From assembly GCF_000718025.1 (NCBI RefSeq), contig NZ_JODS01000002.1, forward strand, positions 62,001 to 126,000: DNA of 64,000 nt, read 5' to 3'. This stretch comes from Kitasatospora purpeofusca (GTDB lineage: Bacteria > Actinomycetota > Actinomycetes > Streptomycetales > Streptomycetaceae). This document shows positions 43,678 through 51,829 of this stretch, in pieces. A program made the position numbers and the translations under genes. Each line of letters opens with the position of its first letter. Positions within the stretch are counted from its first letter, which is position 1. The notes below the pieces were generated by a model. That model worked only from the letters and a program-made list of their open reading frames with translations, was not told where the DNA came from and did no database searches.

Positions 43678-44152
43678 CGGTAGCGAACTTCTCCTCGGGC
43701 AGGTCGAGTTCGGCCCAGACCGTTTTGGCGTTGGGCTCCCGGGGGAGGGTGCCCCAGCGGTCGGCGAGGGCGTCGACGAGGGTGAGCCCGCGCCCCGACT
43801 GGGCGTCGGTGGAACAGCTCCTCGGATCCGGGAGCACGGGCCGCTTGTCGCCCCGGCAGTCGGACACCTCGATGCGGAGCACGGTGGTGCGCGACCGGCG
43901 CACGGGGGTGAGCGAGAGGCTCAGTTCGAACCCGCGCCCCGGTGTGCGCCCGTGGGTCGAGGCGTTCGCGGCCAGCTCGGCCACGATGATCAGCGCGGAG
44001 TGAAACAACTCCGGGCAACGGGAGTTGAGCTCCCAGGCGGTCAGTTTCTGTCTGGCCGTCCGGCGACCGATCGCGGCTCCCTTGGGGGTGGAAGAGAGGA
44101 GCGCGGTGTGGGCGCGCGGCGCCGGGTCGTCGAGGGGGATTTCGGACTTCAT
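43664..44152 (-). CDS. anti-sigma-factor-type ATP-binding protein (HATPase)
   Basis: 162 residues. GHKL ATPase boxes: N box IIVAELAANASTHG, G1 region IEVSDCRGDKRPVLP, G2 region SGRGLTLVDALADRWG. RsbW/SpoIIAB-like proteins of this small class are abundant in Streptomyces and sit beside XRE-DUF5753/DUF397 genes, as here. Divergent from the XRE regulator across 127 bp. Substrate sigma factor or anti-sigma antagonist not identified. Confidence 0.84.
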   Translation of the reverse strand: MKSEIPLDDPAPRAHTALLSSTPKGAAIGRRTARQKLTAWELNSRCPELFHSALIIVAELAANASTHGRTPGRGFELSLSLTPVRRSRTTVLRIEVSDCRGDKRPVLPDPRSCSTDAQSGRGLTLVDALADRWGTLPREPNAKTVWAELDLPEEKFATDAVT

Positions 44153-44279
44153 GGGGAAAAGCCTGCCCCCCCGGCCTTACGCTGACGATGCATCGGGTGA
44201 GCACGGTAAGTGCCTGTATGCGTGCGGAACGTGTTGTGTGACGGCCCGTCGGCCGTGACCGGGAAATGGGGAGGTCGTT

Positions 44280-45161
44280 ATGGCTGAAGTTCGGGGCGGC
44301 GGCGACAGTGGCGATGTGCGGCCCGAGTTGGAGGAGGACCTCTCCGAGGTCTCCGACTTCCTGAAGGCGATCGGCAAGCAGATCAAACTGCTGCGCGAGC
44401 GGGCCGGGTTGACGCAGAAGGAGTTCGCCAAGAAGGTCGGCTACACCGAGAGCCTGATCGGCGCGGTGGAGCAGGGGAAGCGGACGCCGCAGCGGGAGTT
44501 GCTGGAGGCGTCGGAGCGGATCCTCGACGCCGGCGGGCTGCTGATCGTCACGTCGGACGACATCGAGAGCGCCAAGGCCAAGGCGCGGGTGCGCCACCCG
44601 GAGTGGTTCCGGGGCTACGCGGGCTTGGAGGCGAAGGCGGAAGAACTCAACGACTGGAGCATGTGGGATCTCTCAGGCCTGCTCCAGACCGAGGCTCACG
44701 CGCGTGCCGTGTTCTCAATGCGCCAGCCGTTGCTGTCCGAGGAGGTCATCGAGATGAGGGTGGCGGCCCGAATGGCGCGGCAGGATGTCCTCACGAAGTG
44801 GCCTCGCGCCATGTTCAGCTGGGTGATCGACGAGAGTGTGCTCCGTCGACCGCTGGGTGGCTGGGACGTGCACGCGGAGCAACTGCGACGGTTGCTGGAG
44901 ATCGGTAACACCCGAGGGATGGTCGTGCAGGTCCTGCCCCTCGATCGCACGGAGCACGCTGGTATGGGCGGACCGTTCGTTCTGGTCACCCCTAAGGGGC
45001 AATCGCAGATGGGCTATATCGAGATTCAGACCAGCAGTAGGCTGATCAGGAGTCAGAGTGAGGTCCGGATCCTGAACGCGCGCTACGTCACGCTCAGGTC
45101 GCAGGCGCACACTCCGCCGGAGTCCCTGTCCTTGATCGAGAAGATTCTGGGAGAACGATGA
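44280..45161 (+). CDS. XRE-family regulator with DUF5753 domain
   Basis: 293 residues, GGGGAGG upstream of ATG 44280. HTH at about 33-90 (LRERAGLTQKEFAKKVGYTESLIGAVEQGKRTP); the DUF5753 region follows (EWFRGYAGLEAKAEELNDW, DLSGLLQTEAHARAVF, GGPFVLVTPKGQSQMGYIE). WhiJ-like developmental regulators of Streptomyces have this build and pair with a DUF397 protein; the next gene is one, joined by ATGA overlap. Confidence 0.9.
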   Translation: MAEVRGGGDSGDVRPELEEDLSEVSDFLKAIGKQIKLLRERAGLTQKEFAKKVGYTESLIGAVEQGKRTPQRELLEASERILDAGGLLIVTSDDIESAKAKARVRHPEWFRGYAGLEAKAEELNDWSMWDLSGLLQTEAHARAVFSMRQPLLSEEVIEMRVAARMARQDVLTKWPRAMFSWVIDESVLRRPLGGWDVHAEQLRRLLEIGNTRGMVVQVLPLDRTEHAGMGGPFVLVTPKGQSQMGYIEIQTSSRLIRSQSEVRILNARYVTLRSQAHTPPESLSLIEKILGER

Positions 45162-45340
45162 GCAGCGAACTGGTGTGGTTCAAGAGCAGCTACAGCGGTG
45201 ATGAGGGCGGCAATTGCGTCGAGATCGCCGAGGCGACGTCGGCCGTGCTCGTCCGTGACTCCAAGGACAAGTCCGGTCCCCGTCTCACCTTCTCGCCGGC
45301 CGCCTGGGAGGCGTTCGTCGAGTTCGCGCAGTCGGTCTGA
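45158..45340 (+). CDS. DUF397 protein (BldB/WhiJ-system small partner)
   Basis: 60 residues; ATG overlaps the stop of the XRE gene. Diagnostic WFKSSYSGDEGGNCVEIA, VLVRDSKDKSGPRLTFSPAAWEAFV. In WhiJ-like pairs the small protein modulates its neighbouring DNA-binding protein. Confidence 0.92.
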   Translation: MSSELVWFKSSYSGDEGGNCVEIAEATSAVLVRDSKDKSGPRLTFSPAAWEAFVEFAQSV

Positions 45341-45502
45341 CGACCAGTCTCCCCGCTCGGCGCCCAGCGACCGTCCACCGACCGGTGGACGGTCGCTTTC
45401 TGTGTGGGCATCTTGGCCCGCCTGTATGGGCTGTACCGGTATCCCCCAGGGGAGTTGCTCCGTATCCTGGGCGCGCCACGACACCCTCACCTAGGGAGCG
45501 CC

Positions 45503-45739
45503 ATGAGCAGCGAACTGGTCTGGTTCAAGAGCAGCCACAGCGGCGACGAGGGCGGAGCCTGCGTCGAGATCGCCTGGTTCAAGAGCAGCCACAGTGGCAA
45601 CGAAGGCGGCGAATGCGTCGAGGTCGCCGAGACGACCTCCGCCGTCCTCGTCCGCGACTCCAAGGACAAGTCCGGCCCCCACCTCACCTTCACCCCGGCC
45701 GCCTGGGAAGCCTTCGTCGCCTACGCCCGCTCCGCCTGA
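45503..45739 (+). CDS. second DUF397 protein with an internally duplicated N-terminal motif
   Basis: 78 residues from ATG 45503. The signature appears twice in tandem: WFKSSHSGDEGGACVEIA, then immediately WFKSSHSGNEGGECVEVA, followed by one DSKDKSGPHLTFTPAAWEAF. The 5' end (MSSELVWFKSS) and the tail match the preceding gene almost exactly, so it is a gene duplication that later gained a 54-bp in-frame repeat. Confidence 0.9.
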   Translation: MSSELVWFKSSHSGDEGGACVEIAWFKSSHSGNEGGECVEVAETTSAVLVRDSKDKSGPHLTFTPAAWEAFVAYARSA

Positions 45740-45779
45740 GCCAACGTTCGGGACCGGCCGGGCCTGCTTGGACGGTCGG

Positions 45780-46062
45780 GTGAACAACCTCGACGAGTAC
45801 CTGGAGGACTGGGAGTTCGGCCCCGAATGTCGCCTTCCGCCGGCAGTTCATCGAGGAGACCCGGAGGCAGTGGGCCCGCCAGGACCGCGAACGGGTGGCT
45901 GCCCGGACCCGCGCAGGGTGCGGCTGCCTCGCCCCCGTCGCTGTGATCGTGGGGATCGTCGTCTTCTACAACGTCACGCACGACGTGATCAGCACTGTCT
46001 TCTTCTCCCTCTTCGCGATCCCCGTGATCATCGGCCTCCTCGGCGGGGGCAGACGGCGGTAG
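45780..46062 (+). pseudogene. frameshifted gene for a small membrane protein
   Basis: From a GTG at 45780 the frame reads VNNLDEYLEDWEFGPE, then loses its protein character; the +1 frame from 45826 reads NVAFRRQFIEETRRQWARQD, continues into a hydrophobic double segment (LAPVAVIVGIVVFY, TVFFSLFAIPVIIGLLGGG) and stops at TAG 46060. Removing one C from the CCCC run at 45821-45824 would join them as ...EFGP-NVAFRRQF. The downstream frame has no start codon of its own before residue 20 or so. No family recognised; either a recent pseudogene or a base-calling error. Confidence 0.65.
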
Positions 46063-46221
46063 CACCACGCACCACCCCGGGTGGGATCCCCGGCCGGTCG
46101 AAGGGCTGGTCGGCGCGCTCGACGTCCCGGTGGTCGCCGAGGCAATCGCCGGACCGGCGCGGGCCCCCTCGCCCCGGCGCCCCCTGAACCCCTCCGGCCC
46201 GAAGCGCCCCGGCCCGAAGTC

Positions 46222-46596
46222 CTACGCCGGCACCGGTTCGGCGGCCGTCCCGGCCTCCTGGCGGGCCGCCGCGACGATCCCCGCCAGTGCGACCCGGCTC
46301 GCCCCGAGTGCCAGCATCTGCGTGTCGATCAGGTCGAGCCGCTGCTCCAGCACCTCCAGCATGCAGGCGGCCACCGCGCCGTCGCCGTTCACGCAGGGCA
46401 GCACGTCCCGGATGGCGCTGGTGGAGAGCCCGGCGCCCAGCAGGGCCCGGATGTTGCGGACGACCGCCGGCGCGTCCTCGTCGTACCGCCGTTGGCCGCC
46501 CGCAGGCCGCCGGGGCTCCAGCAGGCCCTGCTCCTCGTAGTACCGCAGCAGGCGGACGCTGACCCCGGTCCGCGCCGCCAGCTCACCGATCCGCAT
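46222..46596 (-). CDS. MerR-family transcriptional regulator
   Basis: 124 residues, ATG 46596 (MRIGELAARTGVSVRLLRYYEEQGLLEPRR). The winged HTH is followed by a coiled coil (VAACMLEVLEQRLDLIDTQMLAL). No metal-binding Cys cluster. Divergent from the aldo/keto reductase gene at 46666 across 69 bp, which it should regulate. The long open frame upstream of 46596 on this strand is an antisense artefact. Confidence 0.9.
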   Translation of the reverse strand: MRIGELAARTGVSVRLLRYYEEQGLLEPRRPAGGQRRYDEDAPAVVRNIRALLGAGLSTSAIRDVLPCVNGDGAVAACMLEVLEQRLDLIDTQMLALGASRVALAGIVAAARQEAGTAAEPVPA

Positions 46597-46665
46597 GTGA
46601 CGCCCCTCACATCGCCTTGTGTTCCCTTGAACCTCACACGGATGAGAGATCCTAGCGTGATCCCC

Positions 46666-47592
46666 ATGACCAACACCGAGATCAGCACCCGTCCCGTCCG
46701 TCAGACCTACTCCATCGGCGGTGACCTGGCCGTCCACCGGATCGGCTACGGCACCATGCGCCTCGCCGACACCCCGGACATCAAGCCCGCCGACGCGGTC
46801 ATCTGGCGTGCCCCGACCCCGCGCCCCGCCGCCCTCGACGTGCTGCGCGCCGCCGTCGAGCACGGCGTCCAACTGGTCGACACCGCCGACTCCTACGCCC
46901 TCGGCGGCGGCGAGGAACTGGTCGCCGAGGCGCTGCACCCGTACGCCCCGGGCGTCGTGGTCGCCACCAAGGTGGGCGTGACCCGCCCGAGCCCCTCGGA
47001 GTGGATCCCGGTCGGGCACCCCGCGTACCTGCGCCAGCAGGCCGAGCTGAGCCTGCGCCAGCTCCGCGTGGAGCGGATCGACCTGCTCCAGCTCCACCGG
47101 ATCGACCCCGCGGTGCCGCTGGCCGACCAGATCGGCGCGCTCAAGCAGCTCCAGGACGAGGGCAAGGTCCGGCACATCGGCCTTTCCGAGGTCACCGTCG
47201 ACGAGCTGAGGCAGGCGCTGGAGATCGCCCCGATCGCCTCCGTGCAGAACTGGTACAACCTGGCCGCCCGGCAGCACGAACCGGTGGTCGACTTCACCGC
47301 CGAGCACGGCATCGCGTTCCTGCCGTTCTTCCCGATCGCCGTCGGCGGCCACGCGGGCGAGGGCGGCCCGGTCTCCGAGGTCGCCCGAGAGGTCGGCGCC
47401 ACCCCGGCGCAGACCGCGCTCGCCTGGCTGCTTCACCGCTCGCCCAACATCGTGCCGATCCCGGGCACCACGTCCGCGAAGCACCTGGTGGAGAACCTGG
47501 GCGCGGCGGCCGTCGAGCTGAGCGACGAGCAGTACGCGCGCCTGGACGGAATCGCCGCCGCCGAGGCCGCCGCCGGGGCCGAGGGCGTGTGA
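46666..47592 (+). CDS. aldo/keto reductase
   Basis: 308 residues. Active-site residues: Asp/Tyr in VDTADSYALGGGEEL, Lys in VVATKVGVTRP, His in LLQLHRID; NADPH-binding IPIPGTTSAKHLVEN near the C-terminus. Works on carbonyl compounds with NADPH. TTGAAC (46627-46632) in the short intergenic region is a plausible -35 box for a MerR-controlled promoter. Followed by a hairpin repeat copy that may be its terminator. Confidence 0.9.
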   Translation: MTNTEISTRPVRQTYSIGGDLAVHRIGYGTMRLADTPDIKPADAVIWRAPTPRPAALDVLRAAVEHGVQLVDTADSYALGGGEELVAEALHPYAPGVVVATKVGVTRPSPSEWIPVGHPAYLRQQAELSLRQLRVERIDLLQLHRIDPAVPLADQIGALKQLQDEGKVRHIGLSEVTVDELRQALEIAPIASVQNWYNLAARQHEPVVDFTAEHGIAFLPFFPIAVGGHAGEGGPVSEVAREVGATPAQTALAWLLHRSPNIVPIPGTTSAKHLVENLGAAAVELSDEQYARLDGIAAAEAAAGAEGV

Positions 47593-47601
47593 CCGGCGTC
47601 C

Positions 47602-47648
47602 CTGCCGGGAGTGGGAAGTCGGCCGCTCCGACTTCCCACTCCCGGCAG
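47602..47648. repeat. dispersed hairpin repeat, copy 3 (GGAAGTCGG core)
   Basis: 21-bp perfect arms (47602-47622, 47628-47648), loop CCGCT, 10 bp after the aldo/keto reductase stop. Flanks match copy 2 (GGAGTGGGAAGTCGG) better than the GCAGGAAGTCGG copies. Confidence 0.88.
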
Positions 47649-47694
47649 CTCCGGCCGCGGTCCTCGTCGGGATCCCGCCCGTGATCTCCGGGAC

Positions 47695-48342
47695 ATGGCT
47701 TACAGTCCTCCAGTGGCGGATCACCAGGACGAGACCGGGGCGGCCTACGACGGGGTCGTCGAGCTGTACGCGTCGCTGTTCGCCGACGGGCTGGAGCAGC
47801 GGCCGTTCGCCCGCGCCATGATCGGCACCTTCGCCGAACTGGTGCGCGCGACGGGCAACCTGCGGGTGGCCGACGTCGGCTGCGGGCCCGGACACATCAC
47901 GGCCATGCTGAACGAACTGGGGCTGGACGCCTCGGGGTTCGACCTCTCCCCGGGCATGGTCGAGCACGCCCGGCGGGCCCGCCCGGCGCTGCGCTTCCAG
48001 GAGGCGCGGATGGAGGTCCTCCCGGTCGAGGACGGCGCGCTCGGCGGTGTACTGGCCCACTACTCGACGATCCACACGCCGCCGGCGGAACTGCCGGCAC
48101 TGCTCGCCGGACTGGTACGCGTCCTGGCGCCGGGCGGTCTGCTCCTGCTCTCCTTCTTCGGCACCGACGGGCCGGAGCCGATCCGGTTCGACCACAAGGT
48201 GACACCCGCGTACAGCTGGCCGGTCGACCGCCTCGCCGGGCTGCTGACCGGCGCCGGGCTCGACCCCTTCGCCCGGCTGCTCCACGACCCGGCCTCGGAA
48301 CGGGGCTTCCTCGACGCCCACCTGCTCGCCCGGCGCCGTTAG
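47695..48342 (+). CDS. class I SAM-dependent methyltransferase
   Basis: 215 residues. Motif I is LRVADVGCGPGHITAMLNELG; SGFDLSPGMVEHARRARP and VLAPGGLLLLSFFG complete the Methyltransf_11/25 pattern. YDGVVELYASLFADGLEQRPF at the N-terminus is common in Streptomyces relatives. Substrate unknown. ATG 47695 has no strong binding site. Confidence 0.85.
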   Translation: MAYSPPVADHQDETGAAYDGVVELYASLFADGLEQRPFARAMIGTFAELVRATGNLRVADVGCGPGHITAMLNELGLDASGFDLSPGMVEHARRARPALRFQEARMEVLPVEDGALGGVLAHYSTIHTPPAELPALLAGLVRVLAPGGLLLLSFFGTDGPEPIRFDHKVTPAYSWPVDRLAGLLTGAGLDPFARLLHDPASERGFLDAHLLARRR

Positions 48343-48358
48343 GCGGGTGCCGGGGCGC

Positions 48359-48392
48359 CTGTGCGCCTCCCGAGCCCGGGAAGCGCACAGGA
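48359..48392 (+). terminator. hairpin after methyltransferase
   Basis: CCTGTGCGC(C)TCCC / GGGA(A)GCGCACAGG, one mismatch, beginning 17 bp after the stop. Confidence 0.6.
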
Positions 48393-48610
48393 GGAGCAGG
48401 TCTGACTGGATGTCGTCCTCGTCGGCGTTCGCCTGGGCCGGCGACATCCCCTTCGCCGAAGCCCAGTTGCTGGCGCAGTGCCTCGACCTGCGCACTTTCC
48501 GGCAGTTGTTGACACCCGCGCTCGGCGGGCACTAAAACTCACACTGTACAGATTGAGCATGTGTCGCCGTTGCCGTGCCTCACCTCGCCCCGAAAGAGGG
48601 CTTCTTCGCC

Positions 48611-49333
48611 ATGTCCGTACTGACCTCCCGCCCGCCGACCGTCACCGGTCGGCCCCGCCGCGGGTCCCGTTTCAGCTGGACCGTGATGCTGCTGCTGTCG
48701 GTGGCGATCACCGGCTACTCCGTCGGCCAGTACGCGGCCGGCAGCCTCCAGGACCTCGCCGCCGACCGGGTCGGCCTCGCGCCGACGTACGCGGACCGGC
48801 CGTTCGCGGTCCAGGTCGCCTTCTACGTCCACATCGTCACGGCCGGACTGGCCCTGGCGGTCGGTCCGTTCCAGTTCGTCCGCGCGATCCGTCGCCGCTT
48901 CCCCCGCGTGCACCGCTGGATCGGGCGCGGCTACGTGGGCGCCGTCGGCCTCGGCTCGGTGGCGGCGCTGGTGATGTCGTGCTTCAACTCCGTGGCGTTC
49001 GCCGGGTTCTTCGGCTTCGGCGGCCTCGCCGTGCTGTGGGGCTGGACCACCTACCGCGGCTACCGGGCCGCCCGGGAGGGCGACTTCGCCGCCCACGAGG
49101 CCTGGATGATACGCAGCTTCGCCCTGACCTTCGCGGCGCCGACGCTGCGGCTCTGGTTCGGCGTGCTGATCCTGGCGCAGGTCCTGGCCGGCGACGCCGG
49201 GGGCGACGTGGAGAAGATGGTCGGCCAGGCGTACGCCGCGGTGCCGTTCCTGTGCTGGCTGCCCAACCTCGTCGTCGCGGAGCTGATGGTCCGCCGTCGC
49301 AACCTCCCGGGCCTGCGGTTCGTCGTGCCGTAG
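48611..49333 (+). CDS. DUF2306-type membrane protein
   Basis: 240 residues with about six hydrophobic segments. FYVHIVTAGLALAVGPFQFV, RRRFPRVHRWIGRGYV and AHEAWMIRSFALTFAAPTLR are typical of DUF2306 proteins, whose conserved His residues suggest haem or metal contact, though the role is unknown. Start at 48611 because AAAGAGGG lies upstream and the hydrophobic part follows. Probably co-regulated with the TetR gene 80 bp downstream on the same strand. Confidence 0.8.
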   Translation: MSVLTSRPPTVTGRPRRGSRFSWTVMLLLSVAITGYSVGQYAAGSLQDLAADRVGLAPTYADRPFAVQVAFYVHIVTAGLALAVGPFQFVRAIRRRFPRVHRWIGRGYVGAVGLGSVAALVMSCFNSVAFAGFFGFGGLAVLWGWTTYRGYRAAREGDFAAHEAWMIRSFALTFAAPTLRLWFGVLILAQVLAGDAGGDVEKMVGQAYAAVPFLCWLPNLVVAELMVRRRNLPGLRFVVP

Positions 49334-49413
49334 CCGAGGAGGGGCGCCGACGGGTGCGGACGGACCCCGGGGGCAAGTGGCTGCCCGGGATCCTTCCGTG
49401 CCAGGATCCGTAC

Positions 49414-50085
49414 ATGACCCAGCCGACCCGCCGCACCCGCACGACCCGCGCCACCTACCACCACGGCGACCTGCGGGCGGCACTGATCGGAGCGGGCATC
49501 GAACTGGCCCGCACCGGCGGGCCGGAGGCGGTGGTCCTGCGCGAGGTCGCCCGCCTCGTCGGGGTCGCGCCCAACTCCGCTTACGGGCACTTCAAGACCC
49601 TGGCCGAACTGAAGGCGGCGGTGGCCAAGCAGGCCCTGTGCGAGCTGGGAGCCGCCATGGCGGCGCAGGTCGCCTCCGTCCCGGAGCCGTCGGACCCGCG
49701 CGCCGCGGCGGTGTCCCACCTGCGCGAGGTCGGCCGTGCGTACGTGCAGTTCGCACTCGACGAGCCGGGGCTGTTCCGGACCGCCATGGACGGCAACCCC
49801 TCGGGTGTGGGCACGCCGGGATCGCCCGGCCACGAGCCGGTCCCCGACCCCGAGGGCCGGCCGCAGCCGGACGCCATTCTCCTGGCGGCCCTCGACCGGC
49901 TGACCGAGGCGGGCTGCCTGCCGCCGGAGGAGACCGGGGCGGCGGTGGTGGCCAGTTGGGCCACTGTGCACGGGCTCGCCACCATACTGGTCAACCTGCA
50001 GCCCGACCTCTCGCCGACCGAGCGGACCGCGGCGATCGACAACGGTCTGCGCGTCCTGCTGCTGGGAATCACGGCGCTGGGTTAG
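49414..50085 (+). CDS. TetR-family transcriptional regulator
   Basis: 223 residues. HTH at about 15-60: YHHGDLRAALIGAGIELA, VVLREVARLVGVAPNSAYGHFK. The ligand domain has the WHG-type pattern (AVVASWATVHGLATILVN). Same strand as the DUF2306 gene. Confidence 0.9.
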   Translation: MTQPTRRTRTTRATYHHGDLRAALIGAGIELARTGGPEAVVLREVARLVGVAPNSAYGHFKTLAELKAAVAKQALCELGAAMAAQVASVPEPSDPRAAAVSHLREVGRAYVQFALDEPGLFRTAMDGNPSGVGTPGSPGHEPVPDPEGRPQPDAILLAALDRLTEAGCLPPEETGAAVVASWATVHGLATILVNLQPDLSPTERTAAIDNGLRVLLLGITALG

Positions 50086-50140
50086 GCGCTCTCCTCGTCC
50101 GAGCCGGGCTCCAGCACGATCGCTCCCGGGTCGCCCCGGG

Positions 50141-50713
50141 TCAGTCCCCGTCCGGGACGGCGGACAGCACGGCTGCCGCAGCCCGGTCGAAGGGCGCGAC
50201 ACTGCCCGCCGCGCGGCAGAGGACGTGGGCGCCTTCGAGGGTGACGATCATGAGGGTGGCCAGGTCGGCGGCCTGGGACGGACTCATTCCGGCGTGGGTG
50301 AGCTTCCCGGTGAGCTCGCCGACCCAGTCGGAGAATCCCTCGGCCGCGACCGCGAGCAGGCTGCCCTGGTCGGCGATGGCCGCGCCGCCGTCGATGGTGA
50401 CCGCCGCGACCGCGCAGCCGCCGCCCTGGGCGGACGCCTCCACCGCCGGGCGGATGTTGCCGAGGAACGCCTCCACGACCTCGCGCGGTGTGCGGTCCGG
50501 CAGTTCGCGCAGGTGACCGCGGACGTCCGCCGCGTTCTGGCGGGCCGCTTCGAGTGCGAGCTGCTGTTTGCCGCCGGGGAAGTGGTGATAGATCGCCCCG
50601 CGCGCGGCCCCGCTCCGGGCCAGGACTTCGGTGAAGGACATCGCGGCCAGACCGTGCTGCTGCAGCAGCCCGATCGCCGCGCCGATCATGCGGGACCTGG
50701 TGTCCACGGCCAT
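50141..50713 (-). CDS. TetR-family transcriptional regulator
   Basis: 190 residues, ATG 50713, AAGGGGG upstream. HTH: RMIGAAIGLLQQHGLAAMSFTEVLARSGAARGAIYHHF, of the LmrA/YxaF type; the C-terminal domain matches that group. Divergent from the YdhR-like gene at 50817, with an operator-like palindrome between, so probably an autoregulated repressor of that gene. Confidence 0.9.
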   Translation of the reverse strand: MAVDTRSRMIGAAIGLLQQHGLAAMSFTEVLARSGAARGAIYHHFPGGKQQLALEAARQNAADVRGHLRELPDRTPREVVEAFLGNIRPAVEASAQGGGCAVAAVTIDGGAAIADQGSLLAVAAEGFSDWVGELTGKLTHAGMSPSQAADLATLMIVTLEGAHVLCRAAGSVAPFDRAAAAVLSAVPDGD

Positions 50714-50758
50714 CGCTACCCCCTTGACTAGTACGCGCATCCTACTCCAAGCTCAAGC

Positions 50759-50780
50759 CACTAGGACGTACGTACTAGTG
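50759..50780. promoter_or_regulatory. TetR-type operator candidate
   Basis: 22-bp imperfect palindrome CACTAG-G-ACGTACGT-A-CTAGTG, mismatched only at one symmetric position, midway between the divergent TetR and YdhR-like genes. A related half-site GACTAGTACG lies at 50726-50735. Confidence 0.65.
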
Positions 50781-50816
50781 AGGTGGCCGAACAGGCCCCG
50801 AAGTCGGAGGTTCGTG

Positions 50817-51125
50817 ATGGGCAAGACCTTTCTCTACACCGAGATCGAGGCGGCAGTTCCGTTCGACCGCTTCGACTGGCAGCAGGTCAACGCGGCCCTG
50901 AGGACCGCACCGGGCCTGATCCGCAAGACGTGGCTGTCCGGGATCGGCACCCACACCATCGGCGGCTTCTACGAGTTCGACACCGCCGAGAACGCCCTCG
51001 CCTTCGCCCAGGGCCCCTTCGCCGAGGAGGCCCGCCGGGCCGGCTCCCCGGCGACGACTCGGCTCTTCGACGGCGAGGTCGTCAGGGAGGCCAGCATCGA
51101 CCTGGACTCGCCCTACTACGGCTGA
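50817..51125 (+). CDS. YdhR-like putative monooxygenase (ferredoxin-like fold)
   Basis: 102 residues, GGAGG 7 nt before ATG 50817. FLYTEIEAAVPFDRFDW, GLIRKTWLSGIGTHTIGGFYEF and NALAFAQGPFAEEARR match the YdhR/ABM-like dimeric alpha-beta barrel. These often oxidise small aromatic compounds without a cofactor. Regulated by the divergent TetR protein in all likelihood. Confidence 0.78.
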   Translation: MGKTFLYTEIEAAVPFDRFDWQQVNAALRTAPGLIRKTWLSGIGTHTIGGFYEFDTAENALAFAQGPFAEEARRAGSPATTRLFDGEVVREASIDLDSPYYG

Positions 51126-51235
51126 CGGCCCGCCGGCCGCCCCGCCCCGACCCAGGGGCGGGGCGGCGGAGGGTAGCCTCGCCTCCGCCCGATCGTCCCG
51201 ATCGTCTCGTTCGTCCCGATCGCACGGAGGTTGTT

Positions 51236-51673
51236 GTGAGTCCGGAGAAGGCTGTCAGGGAGAAGGTGCTCGCCTACATCGTCCGCGACGGGCGGCTGCT
51301 GGTGTTCCGGCACACCGACCACGGCTACGAGGAGGTCGGCATCCAGGTCCCGGCCGGCAGTATCCGCCCGGACGAGACCCCGGAGGACGCCGCCCTGCGC
51401 GAGGCCCGCGAGGAGACCGGTCTCAGCGCCTTCACCGTCGTGCGCAAGCTCGGCGAGGCCGAGTACGACCTCACCCCTTACCGGTACGAGATCCAGCGCC
51501 GGCACGTCTTCCACCTCGCCCTCGCCGAGCCGACCCCCGAACGCTGGACCAGCCAGGAGAGCCACGACGGCACCCGGCCGCCCACCCCCTTCGAGTGCTT
51601 CTGGCTCCCCCTGGAGACCGCCCACATCCTGCAGTCCGGCCAAGGCGCTCTGCTCGGCCGCCTCTTCGACTGA
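51236..51673 (+). CDS. NUDIX hydrolase
   Basis: 145 residues from a GTG at 51236 with GGAGG upstream. Complete Nudix box: GSIRPDETPEDAALREAREETGL. LLVFRHTDHGYEEVGIQVPAG precedes it. Hydrolyses a nucleoside diphosphate linked to some other group; substrate undetermined. The DNA before it has short GATCGTC repeats (51190-51222). Confidence 0.9.
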   Translation: MSPEKAVREKVLAYIVRDGRLLVFRHTDHGYEEVGIQVPAGSIRPDETPEDAALREAREETGLSAFTVVRKLGEAEYDLTPYRYEIQRRHVFHLALAEPTPERWTSQESHDGTRPPTPFECFWLPLETAHILQSGQGALLGRLFD

Positions 51674-51681
51674 CCCACCCC

Positions 51682-51714
51682 GCGCAGGAAGTCGGCCCCT
51701 CCGACTTCCTGCGC
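51682..51714. repeat. dispersed hairpin repeat, copy 4
   Basis: GCGCAGGAAGTCGG (51682-51695), loop CCCCT, complementary arm 51701-51714; 8 bp after the NUDIX stop. Confidence 0.88.
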
Positions 51715-51829
51715 ACGGACGCGTGTGCGGCTTCGTCCTGAGCCCCTGACCGACCCACTCTGCCCCCCCGCCGAGGATGGACAATGGCATCAATGGGCGA
51801 GGACGCCCCGACCCGACGGGAGCCGTAGT

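Noticed and set aside
46597..48495. Long N-terminal extension of the MerR gene
   Set aside because: It runs antisense to the aldo/keto reductase and a methyltransferase; MerR homology starts exactly at ATG 46596.
48400..48535. Possible small ORF ending FAEAQLLAQCLDLRTFRQLL
   Set aside because: Plausible-looking residues, but no start signal, family or context; may be a remnant but cannot be supported.
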